Translations under genes and position numbers: made by a program
Notes under the pieces: generated by a model
What the model was told of the DNA's origin: nothing
Database searches by the model: none
The model's input: the letters and a program-made list of their open reading frames with translations, nothing else
In this document: positions 1-10,162 of the stretch, one piece after another
Numbering within the stretch: the stretch's first letter is position 1
Layout of the letters: each line of letters opens with the position of its first letter
Assembly: GCF_010725725.1 (NCBI RefSeq)
Contig: NZ_AP022599.1
Span: 4,774,001-4,838,000 of the forward strand
DNA length: 64,000 nt
Direction of reading: 5' to 3'
Source of the DNA: Mycolicibacterium pulveris
Lineage (GTDB): Bacteria > Actinomycetota > Actinomycetes > Mycobacteriales > Mycobacteriaceae

Positions 1-169
1 TCCGGACGCGCCGCCTGCCCCGGTGGTGCTGATGGGTGCCGAGCATCCGCCGGCACCTGGAGCCCCGCCGCCACCCGCGGACCCGTTCGCACCGCCGCCA
101 CCGCCGCCGGGGATGCCGCCGCCGCCCGCACCGGGCGCACCACCGGCACCCGATATGCCGCCGGCCTGA
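1..169 (+). CDS. Proline-rich C-terminal end of a truncated CDS
   Basis: The window opens inside a reading frame that starts upstream (codons in frame from base 2) and ends at TGA 167-169. The 55 visible codons are dominated by Pro, Ala, Gly and Met, so this is a low-complexity proline-rich tail of the kind found on many mycobacterial secreted or membrane proteins. The next gene starts 31 bases later on the same strand. No domain is visible in this piece, so no function can be given. Confidence 0.55.
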   Translation, partial: PDAPPAPVVLMGAEHPPAPGAPPPPADPFAPPPPPPGMPPPPAPGAPPAPDMPPA

Positions 170-200
170 CCCCGGCGCTCGCCCAGATAATCTCTGCGGC

Positions 201-947
201 GTGATCGTCCTACTGCCGCCGTCCGAGACCAAGCGAGCCGGGGGCGACGGGCCACCGCTGCGACTGGAATCGCTGAGCGGTCCCGAGTTGACCCCGATGC
301 GCGCCGCGTTGGTCGACGACCTCGTGGAATTGGCAGAGGACCGCACAGCGTGCCGAAAGGCGCTCGGGCTGTCGGCGTCGCAGGATGCCGAGATCGATCG
401 CAACGCCGAACTCCGCACGGCGGCCACCCTGCCCGCGATCCGTCGCTACACAGGAGTGCTGTACGACGCGCTGGACATCGAGTCGCTGCGGGGCGGCGCC
501 GCCGCCCGCGCCAGAGAGCGGTTGGTCATCGGCTCCGCCCTGTTCGGGCTGTTGCGTGCCGACGATCAGATCCCCGCATACCGGCTCTCGGCGACCTCGA
601 AGTTGCCGAACGGGCCAACGCTCGCCGCTCGATGGCGACCGTTGCTGGAACCGGTGCTCGCGAAGCTGGCCGAAAGCCAATTGGTGGTCGATCTGCGTTC
701 GGGCTCATACGCATCGCTCGGCAGGCTCGCCGGCGCGGTGCGCGTCGACGTCGTCGCCGAGGATTCCGGTGGCGCGCGCAAAGTGGTCACCCATTTCAAC
801 AAGGCCCACAAGGGCAGGTTGGCCCGAACCCTGGCGGCGTCCAGGGGCGAACCCGACGACGCCGCCGCCGTCGCGACGATCGCGCGGCGCGCAGGCATGC
901 GGGTGGAGCGGAACGACAACGATCTCACCGTGATTGTGCCCGCCTGA
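201..947 (+). CDS. yaaA: Peroxide stress protein YaaA family (DUF328)
   Basis: A 248-residue protein from a GTG start. The N-terminus reads LLPPSETK, the conserved opening of the YaaA/DUF328 family, and the C-terminal part has THFNKAHKGRLAR, matching the basic segment near the end of that family. Length agrees with E. coli YaaA (about 258 aa), a cytosolic DNA-binding protein that limits oxidative DNA damage under peroxide. A longer in-frame start at base 36 lies inside the upstream proline-rich gene and gives a low-complexity Arg/His leader, so GTG 201 is preferred. A GC-rich hairpin with a T-rich tail follows at 954-981, suggesting a single-gene transcript end. Confidence 0.85.
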   Translation: MIVLLPPSETKRAGGDGPPLRLESLSGPELTPMRAALVDDLVELAEDRTACRKALGLSASQDAEIDRNAELRTAATLPAIRRYTGVLYDALDIESLRGGAAARARERLVIGSALFGLLRADDQIPAYRLSATSKLPNGPTLAARWRPLLEPVLAKLAESQLVVDLRSGSYASLGRLAGAVRVDVVAEDSGGARKVVTHFNKAHKGRLARTLAASRGEPDDAAAVATIARRAGMRVERNDNDLTVIVPA

Positions 948-953
948 CGCTGC

Positions 954-981
954 GGGTCCGGGATTTGTCGGACCCCTTGTT
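954..981 (+). terminator. Probable intrinsic terminator after yaaA
   Basis: GGGTCCG (954-960) and CGGACCC (969-975) form a 7-bp perfect stem with an 8-base loop, followed by CTTGTTT. It lies seven bases after the yaaA stop, and the next gene starts at 994. The stem and T-rich tail are seen directly; termination is inferred. Confidence 0.6.
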
Positions 982-993
982 TAGGTTCGAGTC

Positions 994-2280
994 ATGTTCG
1001 ATATCGCGCAGTTGGCCTCGGTGGATGCGGGGGCTGATGAGGCGGTGTTGGTCGAGCGGATCGCGGTGTTGGAGCAGGTGAAGTCCGCGGCGGCGGCCGG
1101 TCAGGCCCGTGCTGCGGCGTTGTTGGATACCAAGCGGCGCGCGGGCGAGGCCGCGGCGGGGATGCCTCGCTCGAAGCAGGGTCGGGGGTTGGCCAGTGAG
1201 GTGGCGTTGGCACGCCGGGATCATCCGTCGCGTGGGGGCCGGCATCTGGGTTTTGCCAAGGCGTTGGTGTTCGAGATGCCGCATACGTTGGCGGCGTTGG
1301 AGTGCGGGGCGCTCTCGGAGTGGCGCGCGACGCTGATCGTGCGTGAATCAGCCTGCCTGACCGTCGAGGATCGGCGCACGCTGGATGCCGAGATGTGCGC
1401 TGACATCGCCGCCCTGGACGGCATGGGTGACAAGCAGGTGGAGGCCGAGGCCAAAAAGATCGCCTATCGGCTGGATCCGCAGGCGGTGGTCGATCGGGCG
1501 GCCAAAGCCGAAAAAGACCGCAATGTCAGTATCCGCCCGGCCCCGGACACCATGACCTATGTGACGGCGTTGTTGCCGGTGGCTCAGGGGGTGGGGGTGT
1601 ATGCGGCGTTGAAGCGCTCCGCGGACACCACGTTCGATGACCGTTCGCGGGGTCAGGTGATGGCCGACACGCTGGTGGAGCGCGTCACCGGTTGCCCGGC
1701 CGAGCAGCCTGAGTCGGTGGCGGTCAATCTGGTGATCAGCGATCAGACCCTGCTGGGTGACGATGAGCACCCGGCGGTTGTGGACGGTTATGGACCGATC
1801 CCGGCGGCGGTGGCGCGCAAGGTGGTGGCTGCCGCGGTGGCCGACAAGAACGCGGTGGCTTCGTTGCGGCGGTTGTATCGGCATCCCGAATCGGGGGCGT
1901 TGGTGGCGATGGAGTCCCGCGCGCGGCGGTTTCCCAAGGCGTTGGCGTTGTTTATCGGGTTGCGGGATCAGCGTTGTCGCACCCCCTACTGTGATGCCCC
2001 GATCCGTCACCGCGATCATGGGGTGCCGCATCATCGCGGCGGACCCACCAGCCGAGTCAATGGGTTGGGCGCGTGTGAACGCTGCAATTACGTCAAGGAA
2101 GCACCGGGTTGGCGGGTCACCTGCTGTGAGGTCGACGGGGTGCACCAGGCCGAGTTCATCACCCCCACCGGAGCGACCTACAACTCGACCGCACCACCGC
2201 CACCGGGTGGACCGCCGATCACCGTCAGCGAAGTCGAAATGCGCATCAGCATCGACCTCGCCGCCCTCCACGCCGCCTAA
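994..2280 (+). CDS. DUF222 / HNH endonuclease-signature protein (13E12 repeat family)
   Basis: A 428-residue protein. The N-terminal two thirds match the DUF222 region of the mycobacterial 13E12/REP family. The C-terminal part (roughly residues 325-375) carries an HNH-type nuclease signature with CRTPYC, DHGVPHHRGG and CERCNYVKEAPGW, giving paired zinc-binding cysteines and catalytic-type histidines. Such genes occur in multiple copies in mycobacterial genomes and are sometimes linked to mobile or repeat DNA. Codon choice differs from the neighbours, with many TTG and GTG codons where flanking genes prefer CTG and GTC. The stop overlaps the stop of the convergent downstream gene. The cellular role is unknown. 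Confidence 0.85.
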   Translation: MFDIAQLASVDAGADEAVLVERIAVLEQVKSAAAAGQARAAALLDTKRRAGEAAAGMPRSKQGRGLASEVALARRDHPSRGGRHLGFAKALVFEMPHTLAALECGALSEWRATLIVRESACLTVEDRRTLDAEMCADIAALDGMGDKQVEAEAKKIAYRLDPQAVVDRAAKAEKDRNVSIRPAPDTMTYVTALLPVAQGVGVYAALKRSADTTFDDRSRGQVMADTLVERVTGCPAEQPESVAVNLVISDQTLLGDDEHPAVVDGYGPIPAAVARKVVAAAVADKNAVASLRRLYRHPESGALVAMESRARRFPKALALFIGLRDQRCRTPYCDAPIRHRDHGVPHHRGGPTSRVNGLGACERCNYVKEAPGWRVTCCEVDGVHQAEFITPTGATYNSTAPPPPGGPPITVSEVEMRISIDLAALHAA

Positions 2281-2777
2281 AGTTTGGCGATCAGATCGGT
2301 GGTGTAGAACTCGGCGGGGTTCTGGGAGAAGGGGTCGGGACGGGTGACGAACACCCACACCCCGGTGGCGCCCGGTTCGATCGCGTCCGACAGCGTCACC
2401 GCGCCGGCGCCCGCCCCGTCGGTGTGCAAGGTGGCCTGCGCGACACCGGGGTCGGCGCCCCAGCACGGCGCCGAAGACGGCCGAGGCACCTGAATCAGCC
2501 GTACCTCGTAGGGGATGTTCGGTATGGCCAGCACCAGCTGGACGTCAGCGCTCACAGACGAGCCGTCCGACCGGATATTGGCGGTGGGTCTGCCCTGACC
2601 CGTCGGGCTGTTGTAGTCGGTTTCGCTGAAGTCGCACCGGCGCAGTATCTGAGAGAACGGCATAAATGTGTTGTCTGAAGCCCCCGCGGCGCCGACACCG
2701 TTCGTCAGTGCAGGCGCCAGAGGCGCCGCGACCACAGCTGCCGCCGCCACGATCACAGACCGTGTCAATTTCCGCAC
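2277..2777 (-). CDS. Secreted hypothetical protein
   Basis: A 166-residue protein with a clear Sec-type signal: basic start MRKLTR, a long Ala/Val/Leu core, and a likely cleavage site around residue 30 (VGAAGA). The exported part (about 130 aa) contains two cysteines (in RRCDF and SAPCWG) that could pair. It has no motif I recognise and resembles other small exported mycobacterial proteins of unknown role. Its stop codon overlaps the convergent DUF222 gene by four bases. The start has plain intergenic DNA upstream (2778-2881) shared with a divergent oxygenase gene. Confidence 0.7.
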   Translation of the reverse strand: MRKLTRSVIVAAAAVVAAPLAPALTNGVGAAGASDNTFMPFSQILRRCDFSETDYNSPTGQGRPTANIRSDGSSVSADVQLVLAIPNIPYEVRLIQVPRPSSAPCWGADPGVAQATLHTDGAGAGAVTLSDAIEPGATGVWVFVTRPDPFSQNPAEFYTTDLIAKL

Positions 2778-2881
2778 GTCATTACGTTAAACCACCCGCG
2801 CGTGCCCGTGTACCGGTTCGCGTCCGGTAGCGCGGTGACACCCAATGTCCGCCCAATGTCGAAGTCCGTACTGTTGACGGC

Positions 2882-3742
2882 ATGACGGTGCTGCCGGATC
2901 TGGACGCCGTGCGCAAGAACCTGGGACGCAGTCTGTTCGGAATGGTCGCCGGCCCCGAAGGCCCCGCCAACCGAGTGCGCATCCACGACACCCCCGGGCC
3001 GCGCTGGTTCGACGAGGACCGCCCGATCCGACGCGTGCACGCCGACGCGTCGATGTTCGTCGGCGGGCTAAGTGCCCTGCTGCTGCAGTCACTGCATCCG
3101 CTGGCGATGGCCGGCGTCGCCGACCACTCCGACTATCGCGCCGATCCATGGGGTCGGCTGCAGCGCACCAGCACGTTTCTGGCCGTCACAACCTTCGGTC
3201 CCGCTGCCGACGCCCAGCGAGCCGTGGACCGGGTACGCGGCATCCATCAGCGTGTCCGCGGCGTCGCCCCCGACGGGCGGCCGTATCACGCCGCCGATCC
3301 GCACCTTCTGGAGTGGGTGCACATCGCCGAGACCCACAGCTTCCTGCTGGCCCATCAACTCTACGGCGCGGAGCCGCTCGACCAACGCGGCCGCGACGGC
3401 TATGTCGCCGACACCGCGCGCGTCGCCGTCGCGCTCGGGGTACCCGAGCCGCCACGCACCGAAAGCCAACTGGCTCAACGGATCGAGGAGTACCGGCCCG
3501 AGCTCCGCGGCACCGCCGCGGGCCGTGACGCCGCCCGGTTCCTGCTGGTGACTCCCCCACTGCCGCTCGTCGCACGCGGACCCTACGGCGTGCTCGCGGC
3601 GACGTCTGTGTCGATGCTGCCCGCGTGGGCGCGAAAGCCGCTGCTGCTGCCCTACTTCCCGCCGATCGAGGCGACTGCGATCCGGGTGGCGGGCCGGGTT
3701 CTCGTCGGCGGCATCCGATGGGCACTCACCGCCACACGTTGA
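2882..3742 (+). CDS. MpaB / DUF2236-type oxygenase
   Basis: A 286-residue protein matching the oxygenase MpaB / latex-clearing-protein-like domain (DUF2236). It has the typical start of the domain (a fatty or aromatic run, then ASMFVGGLSALLLQSLHP), followed by RLQRTSTFLAVTTFG and the histidine-rich HLLEWVHIAETHSFL. In this family such histidines contribute to a b-type heme site. Family members oxidise hydrophobic substrates such as polyisoprene or terpenoid tails; the substrate here is unknown. It starts divergently from the secreted hypothetical gene and converges on the acyl-CoA ligase. A short direct repeat, CCAATGTC, occurs twice just upstream. Confidence 0.8.
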   Translation: MTVLPDLDAVRKNLGRSLFGMVAGPEGPANRVRIHDTPGPRWFDEDRPIRRVHADASMFVGGLSALLLQSLHPLAMAGVADHSDYRADPWGRLQRTSTFLAVTTFGPAADAQRAVDRVRGIHQRVRGVAPDGRPYHAADPHLLEWVHIAETHSFLLAHQLYGAEPLDQRGRDGYVADTARVAVALGVPEPPRTESQLAQRIEEYRPELRGTAAGRDAARFLLVTPPLPLVARGPYGVLAATSVSMLPAWARKPLLLPYFPPIEATAIRVAGRVLVGGIRWALTATR

Positions 3743-3748
3743 GCCCTG

Positions 3749-5380
<1,632 letters not shown>

Positions 5381-5509
5381 GAACCACTCCCAAGACAGGT
5401 GCCAGCTCGCGATGAGCGCCATGATGGTCGATGCCGCGGTGGTTTGGCGGGAATTGGCGGGAAACGGAAAAAGGCGCACGACCGCGACCCTTCCCCTACC
5501 GTTTCAGGC

Positions 5510-5749
5510 GTGGAAGCACACCCCGCAAAAGCCCCCGATCTGATCCCGGTCGAGGCACTGCGCCCAGGTGACCCCATCACCGACGTCAACGGTGGCGGTC
5601 AGCATTACAAGGTGTTGGAATCCAAGGTCCTCGGCGAAGGCTGTGTGGTCCTGGAACTGGAATCCAAGGCCGACGATCAGCTGCGGGTGATCGAGATGTC
5701 GTTCCCCGCCGGGTATCAGGTCGGCAGGTCGCCGCGACACTTCTGGTAG
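5510..5749 (+). CDS. Small conserved hypothetical protein (79 aa)
   Basis: A GTG-started 79-residue protein. It has an ordered, mixed-charge composition with the stretch VEALRPGDPITDVNGG followed by YKVLESKVLGEGCVVLELESK. This resembles the small beta-barrel (KOW-like) N-terminal domain of EF-P-type proteins, but that similarity is only by eye. No signal or membrane segment is present. It is divergent from the acyl-CoA ligase (129-base spacer) and followed by a thioesterase-like gene. The function is unknown. Confidence 0.6.
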   Translation: MEAHPAKAPDLIPVEALRPGDPITDVNGGGQHYKVLESKVLGEGCVVLELESKADDQLRVIEMSFPAGYQVGRSPRHFW

Positions 5750-5819
5750 TCGCCCACCGGCGGTCGGTGTGTTGGGCTTACATGATTAGCTCAACGTGTA
5801 AAGACCGATGGGAGTGCGC

Positions 5820-6668
5820 ATGCTGCGAGACATCCGTGAGCTGACCGATTCGCCGGAGGAGTACGCCGCCGAGCTTCGCCGCCGGTGGGGCGGGCTACTG
5901 AGCTACCGCTACATCGGCCGCCACTACGCAACGATGGACCTCGGCCCCGAGGACAACACCGTCACGGTGCGCCGCGACATGCGCAACTCCACTGGCGGAT
6001 TGCTGTTCGCCGTGTTGGGGATCTCGGCTCCGGAAAGCGGACACATGTCTGATCTGGAGGCCGTGCCCAATCCCGTCATCCACTCCTGTCAGATCCTCGA
6101 CCCCGGGCGCGACGTCGCGCGCTTTGAAGTCATCTCCGAGGAACTTCGGCGTGGCCGGCAGATGGGGTACAGCCGCGCGACGATCGTCGACGCCGACAAC
6201 CGCGACCGGGTGCTTGCGCTCATCGAAGGCCAGGGCGTCAGCATCGGCACCCCGCCCGACGGTCTGCAGCGGATGGAAGCCAACCCGCTCGATATCGTCG
6301 ACTCCCCCGACCTGCCCCCGCTGTGGCAGGTGTTCGGCGGCTTCCGCAGGGATGACGGCCATTGGGCACTGCCCGAGCTCGCCGTCGAGGTGGCGTCGCC
6401 GGATGCGGCCCTGCACATCGGGCCGCAGTTCGTCATGCTCGAGACCGCCGCCGCCGACGCGGCGGCCACGTTCGCGGGCAGCGACCGGCTCCAGGGCGTG
6501 TCGACCCACGTCATGTTCCTGGCCCGCGGAAAGTCCGGCCCGTTCCGGCTGGAGACCGAAGCGATGGCCGGCACCGACGGCATGGTCGCCGTGCGCGTGC
6601 ACATGCACGACGAAGGGACGGACGACCGCCTGACCACGGTGGCGTCCTATCTGTTCCGGACGCTGTAG
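5820..6668 (+). CDS. Hypothetical protein, possible hotdog/thioesterase-like
   Basis: A 282-residue soluble protein. The chosen ATG 5820 has GGGAG five bases upstream; an in-frame ATG at 5808 lacks this. The text contains two stretches that look like beta-rich halves (about 20-120 and 185-280). Each has runs resembling hotdog-fold acyl-binding proteins, but no catalytic motif is certain. It sits between a small hypothetical gene and an alpha/beta-hydrolase on the same strand. A short inverted repeat TTACA/TGTAA lies upstream at about 5779-5801. The acyl-CoA role is inference from appearance only. Confidence 0.55.
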   Translation: MLRDIRELTDSPEEYAAELRRRWGGLLSYRYIGRHYATMDLGPEDNTVTVRRDMRNSTGGLLFAVLGISAPESGHMSDLEAVPNPVIHSCQILDPGRDVARFEVISEELRRGRQMGYSRATIVDADNRDRVLALIEGQGVSIGTPPDGLQRMEANPLDIVDSPDLPPLWQVFGGFRRDDGHWALPELAVEVASPDAALHIGPQFVMLETAAADAAATFAGSDRLQGVSTHVMFLARGKSGPFRLETEAMAGTDGMVAVRVHMHDEGTDDRLTTVASYLFRTL

Positions 6669-6706
6669 CCGCGAAGGCGCCACCGGCCGCGTGAGACACT
6701 TTTGGT

Positions 6707-7663
6707 ATGAGTGTCGCAATCGCCCGCCCCAAGCTCGAGGGCAGCATCGCCCTCGGCGCTGACCGCCGCATCGGTTTCGCCGAGTTCGGCGACCCGCGAG
6801 GACGGCCGGTGTTCTGGCTGCACGGCACCCCCGGCGCCCGTCGTCAGATTCCGATGGAGGCTCGCGTCTACGCCGAGCGCTCCGCGATCAGGCTGATCGG
6901 CGTCGACCGGCCCGGCATCGGTTCGTCGACCCCGCACCAGTACCAGTGCGTGCTGGCCTTCGCCGACGATCTGCGCACCATCGCCGACACCCTCGGCATC
7001 GAGAAGATGATCGTGATCGGCTTGTCCGGCGGCGGCCCCTACACGCTGGGCGCCGCGGCGGCCCTGCCCGACCGCGTGGTCGCCGCAGGGGTCATCGGCG
7101 GGGTTGCGCCGACGGTCGGTCCCGACGCCGTCGCCGGTGGGTTGATGGGCAACGTCGGGTCGCGGGTGGCGCCGCTGCTTCAGGTCGCGGGCGTCCCGAT
7201 CGGAGTGGCGGCCAGCGCGTTGATCCGGGTGATCCGGCCGGTCGCCTCGCCGGTCGCCGATCTGTACGGTCGCGTGTCGCCGGAGGCCGACCGGCGACTG
7301 CTGGCGCGTCCGGAGGTCAAGGCGATGTTCCTCGACGACATCCTCTACGGCAGCCGCAAGCAGATGGCCGCCCCGTTCGCCGACATCGTCGGCTTCGCCC
7401 GCGACTGGGGGTTCCGGCTCGGCGACATCGCGGTGCCGGTGCGCTGGTGGCACGGCGACGCCGACCACATCGTCCCGTATGCCCACGGCCAGCACGTGGT
7501 GGCGAAGCTGCCCGACGCCGAGCTCTATCCGATGCCCGGCGAAAGCCACCTCGCCGGCCTGGGCCGCGCCGAGGAAATCCTGCGGACCATGACGAAGGTC
7601 TGGGACGAGTCCTCAGGTCAGCGTTTGAGCCAGCCCACGACGGTGTCGAGGTCCCGGGAGTAG
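6707..7663 (+). CDS. Alpha/beta-fold hydrolase
   Basis: A 318-residue alpha/beta-hydrolase. Visible motifs are the oxyanion segment WLHGTPGAR (about residue 40), RPGIGSS, the nucleophile elbow GLSGGGP (Ser near residue 105), a late acid in WWHGDADHIVP, and a catalytic His in GESHLAGL near residue 285. This is a complete Ser-Asp-His set as in esterases and C-C bond hydrolases; the substrate is unknown. The position next to the macro-domain and cinA genes matches the region around Rv1899c-Rv1901, where M. tuberculosis has a different esterase (lipJ). The last 46 bases overlap the convergent small gene. Confidence 0.8.
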   Translation: MSVAIARPKLEGSIALGADRRIGFAEFGDPRGRPVFWLHGTPGARRQIPMEARVYAERSAIRLIGVDRPGIGSSTPHQYQCVLAFADDLRTIADTLGIEKMIVIGLSGGGPYTLGAAAALPDRVVAAGVIGGVAPTVGPDAVAGGLMGNVGSRVAPLLQVAGVPIGVAASALIRVIRPVASPVADLYGRVSPEADRRLLARPEVKAMFLDDILYGSRKQMAAPFADIVGFARDWGFRLGDIAVPVRWWHGDADHIVPYAHGQHVVAKLPDAELYPMPGESHLAGLGRAEEILRTMTKVWDESSGQRLSQPTTVSRSRE

Positions 7664-7842
7664 GCCATCAGGATGTCGTCGTGGTACAGCGCGCCGCCGC
7701 TGATCGCGTCGTCACCCTGCCAGATGACGTGGATGCGCACCGGGCTGCGCGTGTAGTAGTCGACCCGGTCCGAGTCCCTGCGGTGCCAGCCGGCCTCGGT
7801 GGCGAACTCGGATAGCTGCCCTCGTTCGACGATCGCCGTCAT
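7618..7842 (-). CDS. Small hypothetical protein (74 aa)
   Basis: A 74-residue basic/aromatic protein with a strong AGGAGG ribosome-binding site a few bases before ATG 7842, which supports a real gene and fixes the start. It contains WHRRDSDRVDYYTRSPVRIHVIW and a C-terminal VVGWLKR, and has no signal or membrane segment. Its 3' end overlaps the convergent hydrolase by 46 bases, an unusually long coding overlap. It is divergent from the macro-domain gene (42-base spacer). The function is unknown. Confidence 0.6.
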   Translation of the reverse strand: MTAIVERGQLSEFATEAGWHRRDSDRVDYYTRSPVRIHVIWQGDDAISGGALYHDDILMAYSRDLDTVVGWLKR

Positions 7843-7884
7843 TAGGTATTCCTCCTGTGTCGCCCGGCGAGAGACGATACCCCC

Positions 7885-8382
7885 ATGATGGAACTCGACG
7901 TGCTGCAGGCCGACGTGACCCAACTCGACGTGGACGCGATCACGAACGCGGCCAACACCCAGCTCCGGCACGCCGGTGGGGTGGCCGCGGCCATCGCCCG
8001 CGCCGGCGGCGCGGAACTGCAACGGGAGTCCCGAGAGAAGGCGCCTATCGGGCTTGGTGAGGCGGTCGAGACCACCGCGGGTGACATGCCCGCGCGCTAC
8101 GTCATCCATGCGGCGACGATGGAACTCGGCGGGCCCACATCAGCCGACATCATCGAGCGGGCCACGGGTTCGGCGTTGGCCAAAGCCGATGAACTCGATT
8201 GCCGGTCGTTGGCCTTGGTGGCTTTCGGCACGGGGGTCGGCGGGTTTCCGCTCGAGGAGGCCGCGCGGCTGATGGTCGGCGTCGTCCGGCGCCATGAGCC
8301 GAACAGCCTGCAGCGGGTGGTGTTCGCCGTCCACGGTGATGCCGCGGAACGGGCGTTCAAGGCCGAGGTGGACCGCGGTTAA
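7885..8382 (+). CDS. Macro-domain protein (ADP-ribose-binding; possible O-acetyl-ADP-ribose deacetylase)
   Basis: A 165-residue macro domain. The family core is clear: [19 protein letters not shown] (D and N in the adenine/ribose-contacting strand), the glycine loop [23 protein letters not shown], and the phosphate loop FGTGVGGFP. Macro domains bind ADP-ribose, and many bacterial ones hydrolyse O-acetyl-ADP-ribose or remove ADP-ribose from targets. The M. tuberculosis neighbour of cinA, Rv1899c, also has a macro domain but is annotated as a lipoprotein (LppD); no signal is visible here. The start could be ATG 7885 or 7888. The stop overlaps the convergent cinA gene by four bases. Confidence 0.88.
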   Translation: MMELDVLQADVTQLDVDAITNAANTQLRHAGGVAAAIARAGGAELQRESREKAPIGLGEAVETTAGDMPARYVIHAATMELGGPTSADIIERATGSALAKADELDCRSLALVAFGTGVGGFPLEEAARLMVGVVRRHEPNSLQRVVFAVHGDAAERAFKAEVDRG

Positions 8383-9650
8383 CCCGGGTCGCCGACCAAC
8401 GTGCGGCGCAACAGATGCATCGCGACGGTCGTCGACCGCTCGCGGACATCGGCCCGGTTACCCGGCAGCCGCAGGGTCCGGGTCACAGTGCGTCCGTCGG
8501 CCATCATCAGGCTGAAACACACTGTGCCAACCGGCTTTTCAGGGGTTCCTCCGCCGGGGCCCGCGATGCCGGTGATCGCGATCGCGGTGTCCGCGCCGAG
8601 GCGACGCATCGCGCCGGCGGCCATCGCCTCGGCCACCGGCTCCGACACCGCGCCGTGGGTCTCGATCAGCGCGGGGTCGACGCCCAGAAGCTCGGACTTG
8701 GCCTGGTTGGAGTACGACACCACTCCCCCGGCGACGTAAGCCGACGATCCGGGCCGTTCGGTCAGGCGGGCGGCCAGCAGGCCTGCGGTGCACGATTCCG
8801 CGGTGACGATCCAGCGCCCCGTCAACAGCCTGGCCACCTGTTCGTCGACGGTGGAGCCGTCCTCGGAGAAGATGTCGTCACCGTGGCGTTCGCGCAGCAG
8901 CGCCATCAGGTTCGCGTAGGCGTCGGCCGCATCGGGTTCGTAGCGGGTCACCATCTCGATCTCGCCGCGGCGCAGACAGGTGGTGATCTCGAGGCGGTCG
9001 AACCCGGTCACACCGCGCTCGGCGGCGCGTAGCGTGTCGGCGAGCGCGGACTCCGGCAGGCCGAACATCCGCACCGTCTCCTGCCGGTACGCGGTGCGGT
9101 GTGCGATCGCTTCCTGCACGGCGGGGGTCTGTACCGCCATCTTCCACATCGGCTGCAGCTCGCGCGGCGGGCCGGGCAGCACGATGACCGTCGGCTTGCC
9201 GGGCACCACCACCCCGGGAGCCGTGCCGACCGGTTCCAGCACATGCGCGCCCTCGGGGATCAGGGCCTGCTTGCGGTTGGCCTCGCGGATGGCCTCGGGA
9301 TCGACATTCGGGAAGCGCACCATCAGGCGCGCGACGATGTCGGCGATCATGTCCTCGACGCGACTGTCCAGCTTGAGTTCGCGGCCGCAGAACCGGGCGA
9401 CGGTCGCCACGGTCATGTCGTCGGCGGTCGGGCCGAGCCCACCGGTCGTCACGATCAGGTCCACGCCCTCGGCCGCCAGAAACCGCAACTGGGCTTCGAT
9501 GTCGCCTGGGCGGTCACCACAGATCGTGATGTGCGCCAGCTCGACGCCGAGCTCGAGGAGGCGGTCGGCGACCCAGGGCCCGTTGCGATCCTGGATGCGG
9601 CCCGTGAGGACCTCGGTGCCGGTGACGACAATGCCCGCGCGTGCGCTCAC
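8379..9650 (-). CDS. cinA: CinA family protein (NMN deamidase / competence-damage domain)
   Basis: A 423-residue two-domain CinA. The N-terminal molybdopterin-binding-like domain (about 1-170) shows [29 protein letters not shown] and [14 protein letters not shown] motifs. The C-terminal domain (about 260-420) carries [29 protein letters not shown] and [18 protein letters not shown], the signature of nicotinamide-nucleotide amidohydrolase activity. In bacteria the C domain recycles NMN to NaMN for NAD synthesis and the N domain hydrolyses ADP-ribose. In mycobacteria CinA has been linked to drug tolerance. An ADP-ribose-handling macro domain encoded next door fits a shared NAD/ADP-ribose theme. 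Confidence 0.93.
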   Translation of the reverse strand: MSARAGIVVTGTEVLTGRIQDRNGPWVADRLLELGVELAHITICGDRPGDIEAQLRFLAAEGVDLIVTTGGLGPTADDMTVATVARFCGRELKLDSRVEDMIADIVARLMVRFPNVDPEAIREANRKQALIPEGAHVLEPVGTAPGVVVPGKPTVIVLPGPPRELQPMWKMAVQTPAVQEAIAHRTAYRQETVRMFGLPESALADTLRAAERGVTGFDRLEITTCLRRGEIEMVTRYEPDAADAYANLMALLRERHGDDIFSEDGSTVDEQVARLLTGRWIVTAESCTAGLLAARLTERPGSSAYVAGGVVSYSNQAKSELLGVDPALIETHGAVSEPVAEAMAAGAMRRLGADTAIAITGIAGPGGGTPEKPVGTVCFSLMMADGRTVTRTLRLPGNRADVRERSTTVAMHLLRRTLVGDPG

Positions 9651-9688
9651 GAGCTACGAGACTACGCCGCCCGGTAATGTCGTTACCC

Positions 9689-10075
9689 ATGACGGCGCCG
9701 AGGTCGCTACGCGAACTGTTCGATCAACTTGGACTGACCGAGGTCCCGTCCTCCGACGACACCGTGGTCATGGAGATGCCCGTCGACGAACGCACCGTCA
9801 ACACCGCGGGCGGCTTGCAGGGCGGCCTGATCGCCACGATGGCCGACGTCACGGCCGGCCAACTCGCGTCGCGGGCCACCCCGTTCGGGATGAGGATCGC
9901 CACCACGGACCTGTTCATCCGCTATCTGCGCCCGATCAAGGTCGGCCCGGCCCGCGCGGTCGCGCGCATCCTGCGGACCGGTAAGCGCTCGGTCGTTGTC
10001 CAGGTCGACGTCTACCGCGGCAACGACGACGAGCTCGGCGCCACCGCGACGGTCAACTTCGCCGCGGTCGACTGA
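9689..10075 (+). CDS. PaaI-type hotdog thioesterase
   Basis: A protein of about 128 residues with the hotdog thioesterase pattern: TVNTAGGLQGGLIATMADVTAG (the loop before the central helix) and IATTDLFIRYLRPIKVGPARAVARI. The family hydrolyses acyl-CoA thioesters in the cytosol. ATG 9689 (MTAPRSL) is preferred by appearance, but ATG 9677 is in frame and neither has a clear ribosome-binding site. It is divergent from cinA and converges on the SDR gene. The substrate is unknown. Confidence 0.75.
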   Translation: MTAPRSLRELFDQLGLTEVPSSDDTVVMEMPVDERTVNTAGGLQGGLIATMADVTAGQLASRATPFGMRIATTDLFIRYLRPIKVGPARAVARILRTGKRSVVVQVDVYRGNDDELGATATVNFAAVD

Positions 10076-10162
10076 GCCACCGCCTCTCACCCCGCGCCGA
10101 GTGTGTGTTCGACGCACGCCCGGACCGCGAACAGCGTGCGGGTAACCCACGTTCGGCCGGGG

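Noticed and set aside
36..200. Extended N-terminus for YaaA
   Set aside because: It would overlap the upstream proline-rich gene in another frame and give an Arg/His-rich leader; homologues start at the LLPPSETK segment.
5779..5801. TTACA / TGTAA repeat before the hotdog-like gene
   Set aside because: Arms are short and do not fit the KstR consensus; too weak to list as an operator.
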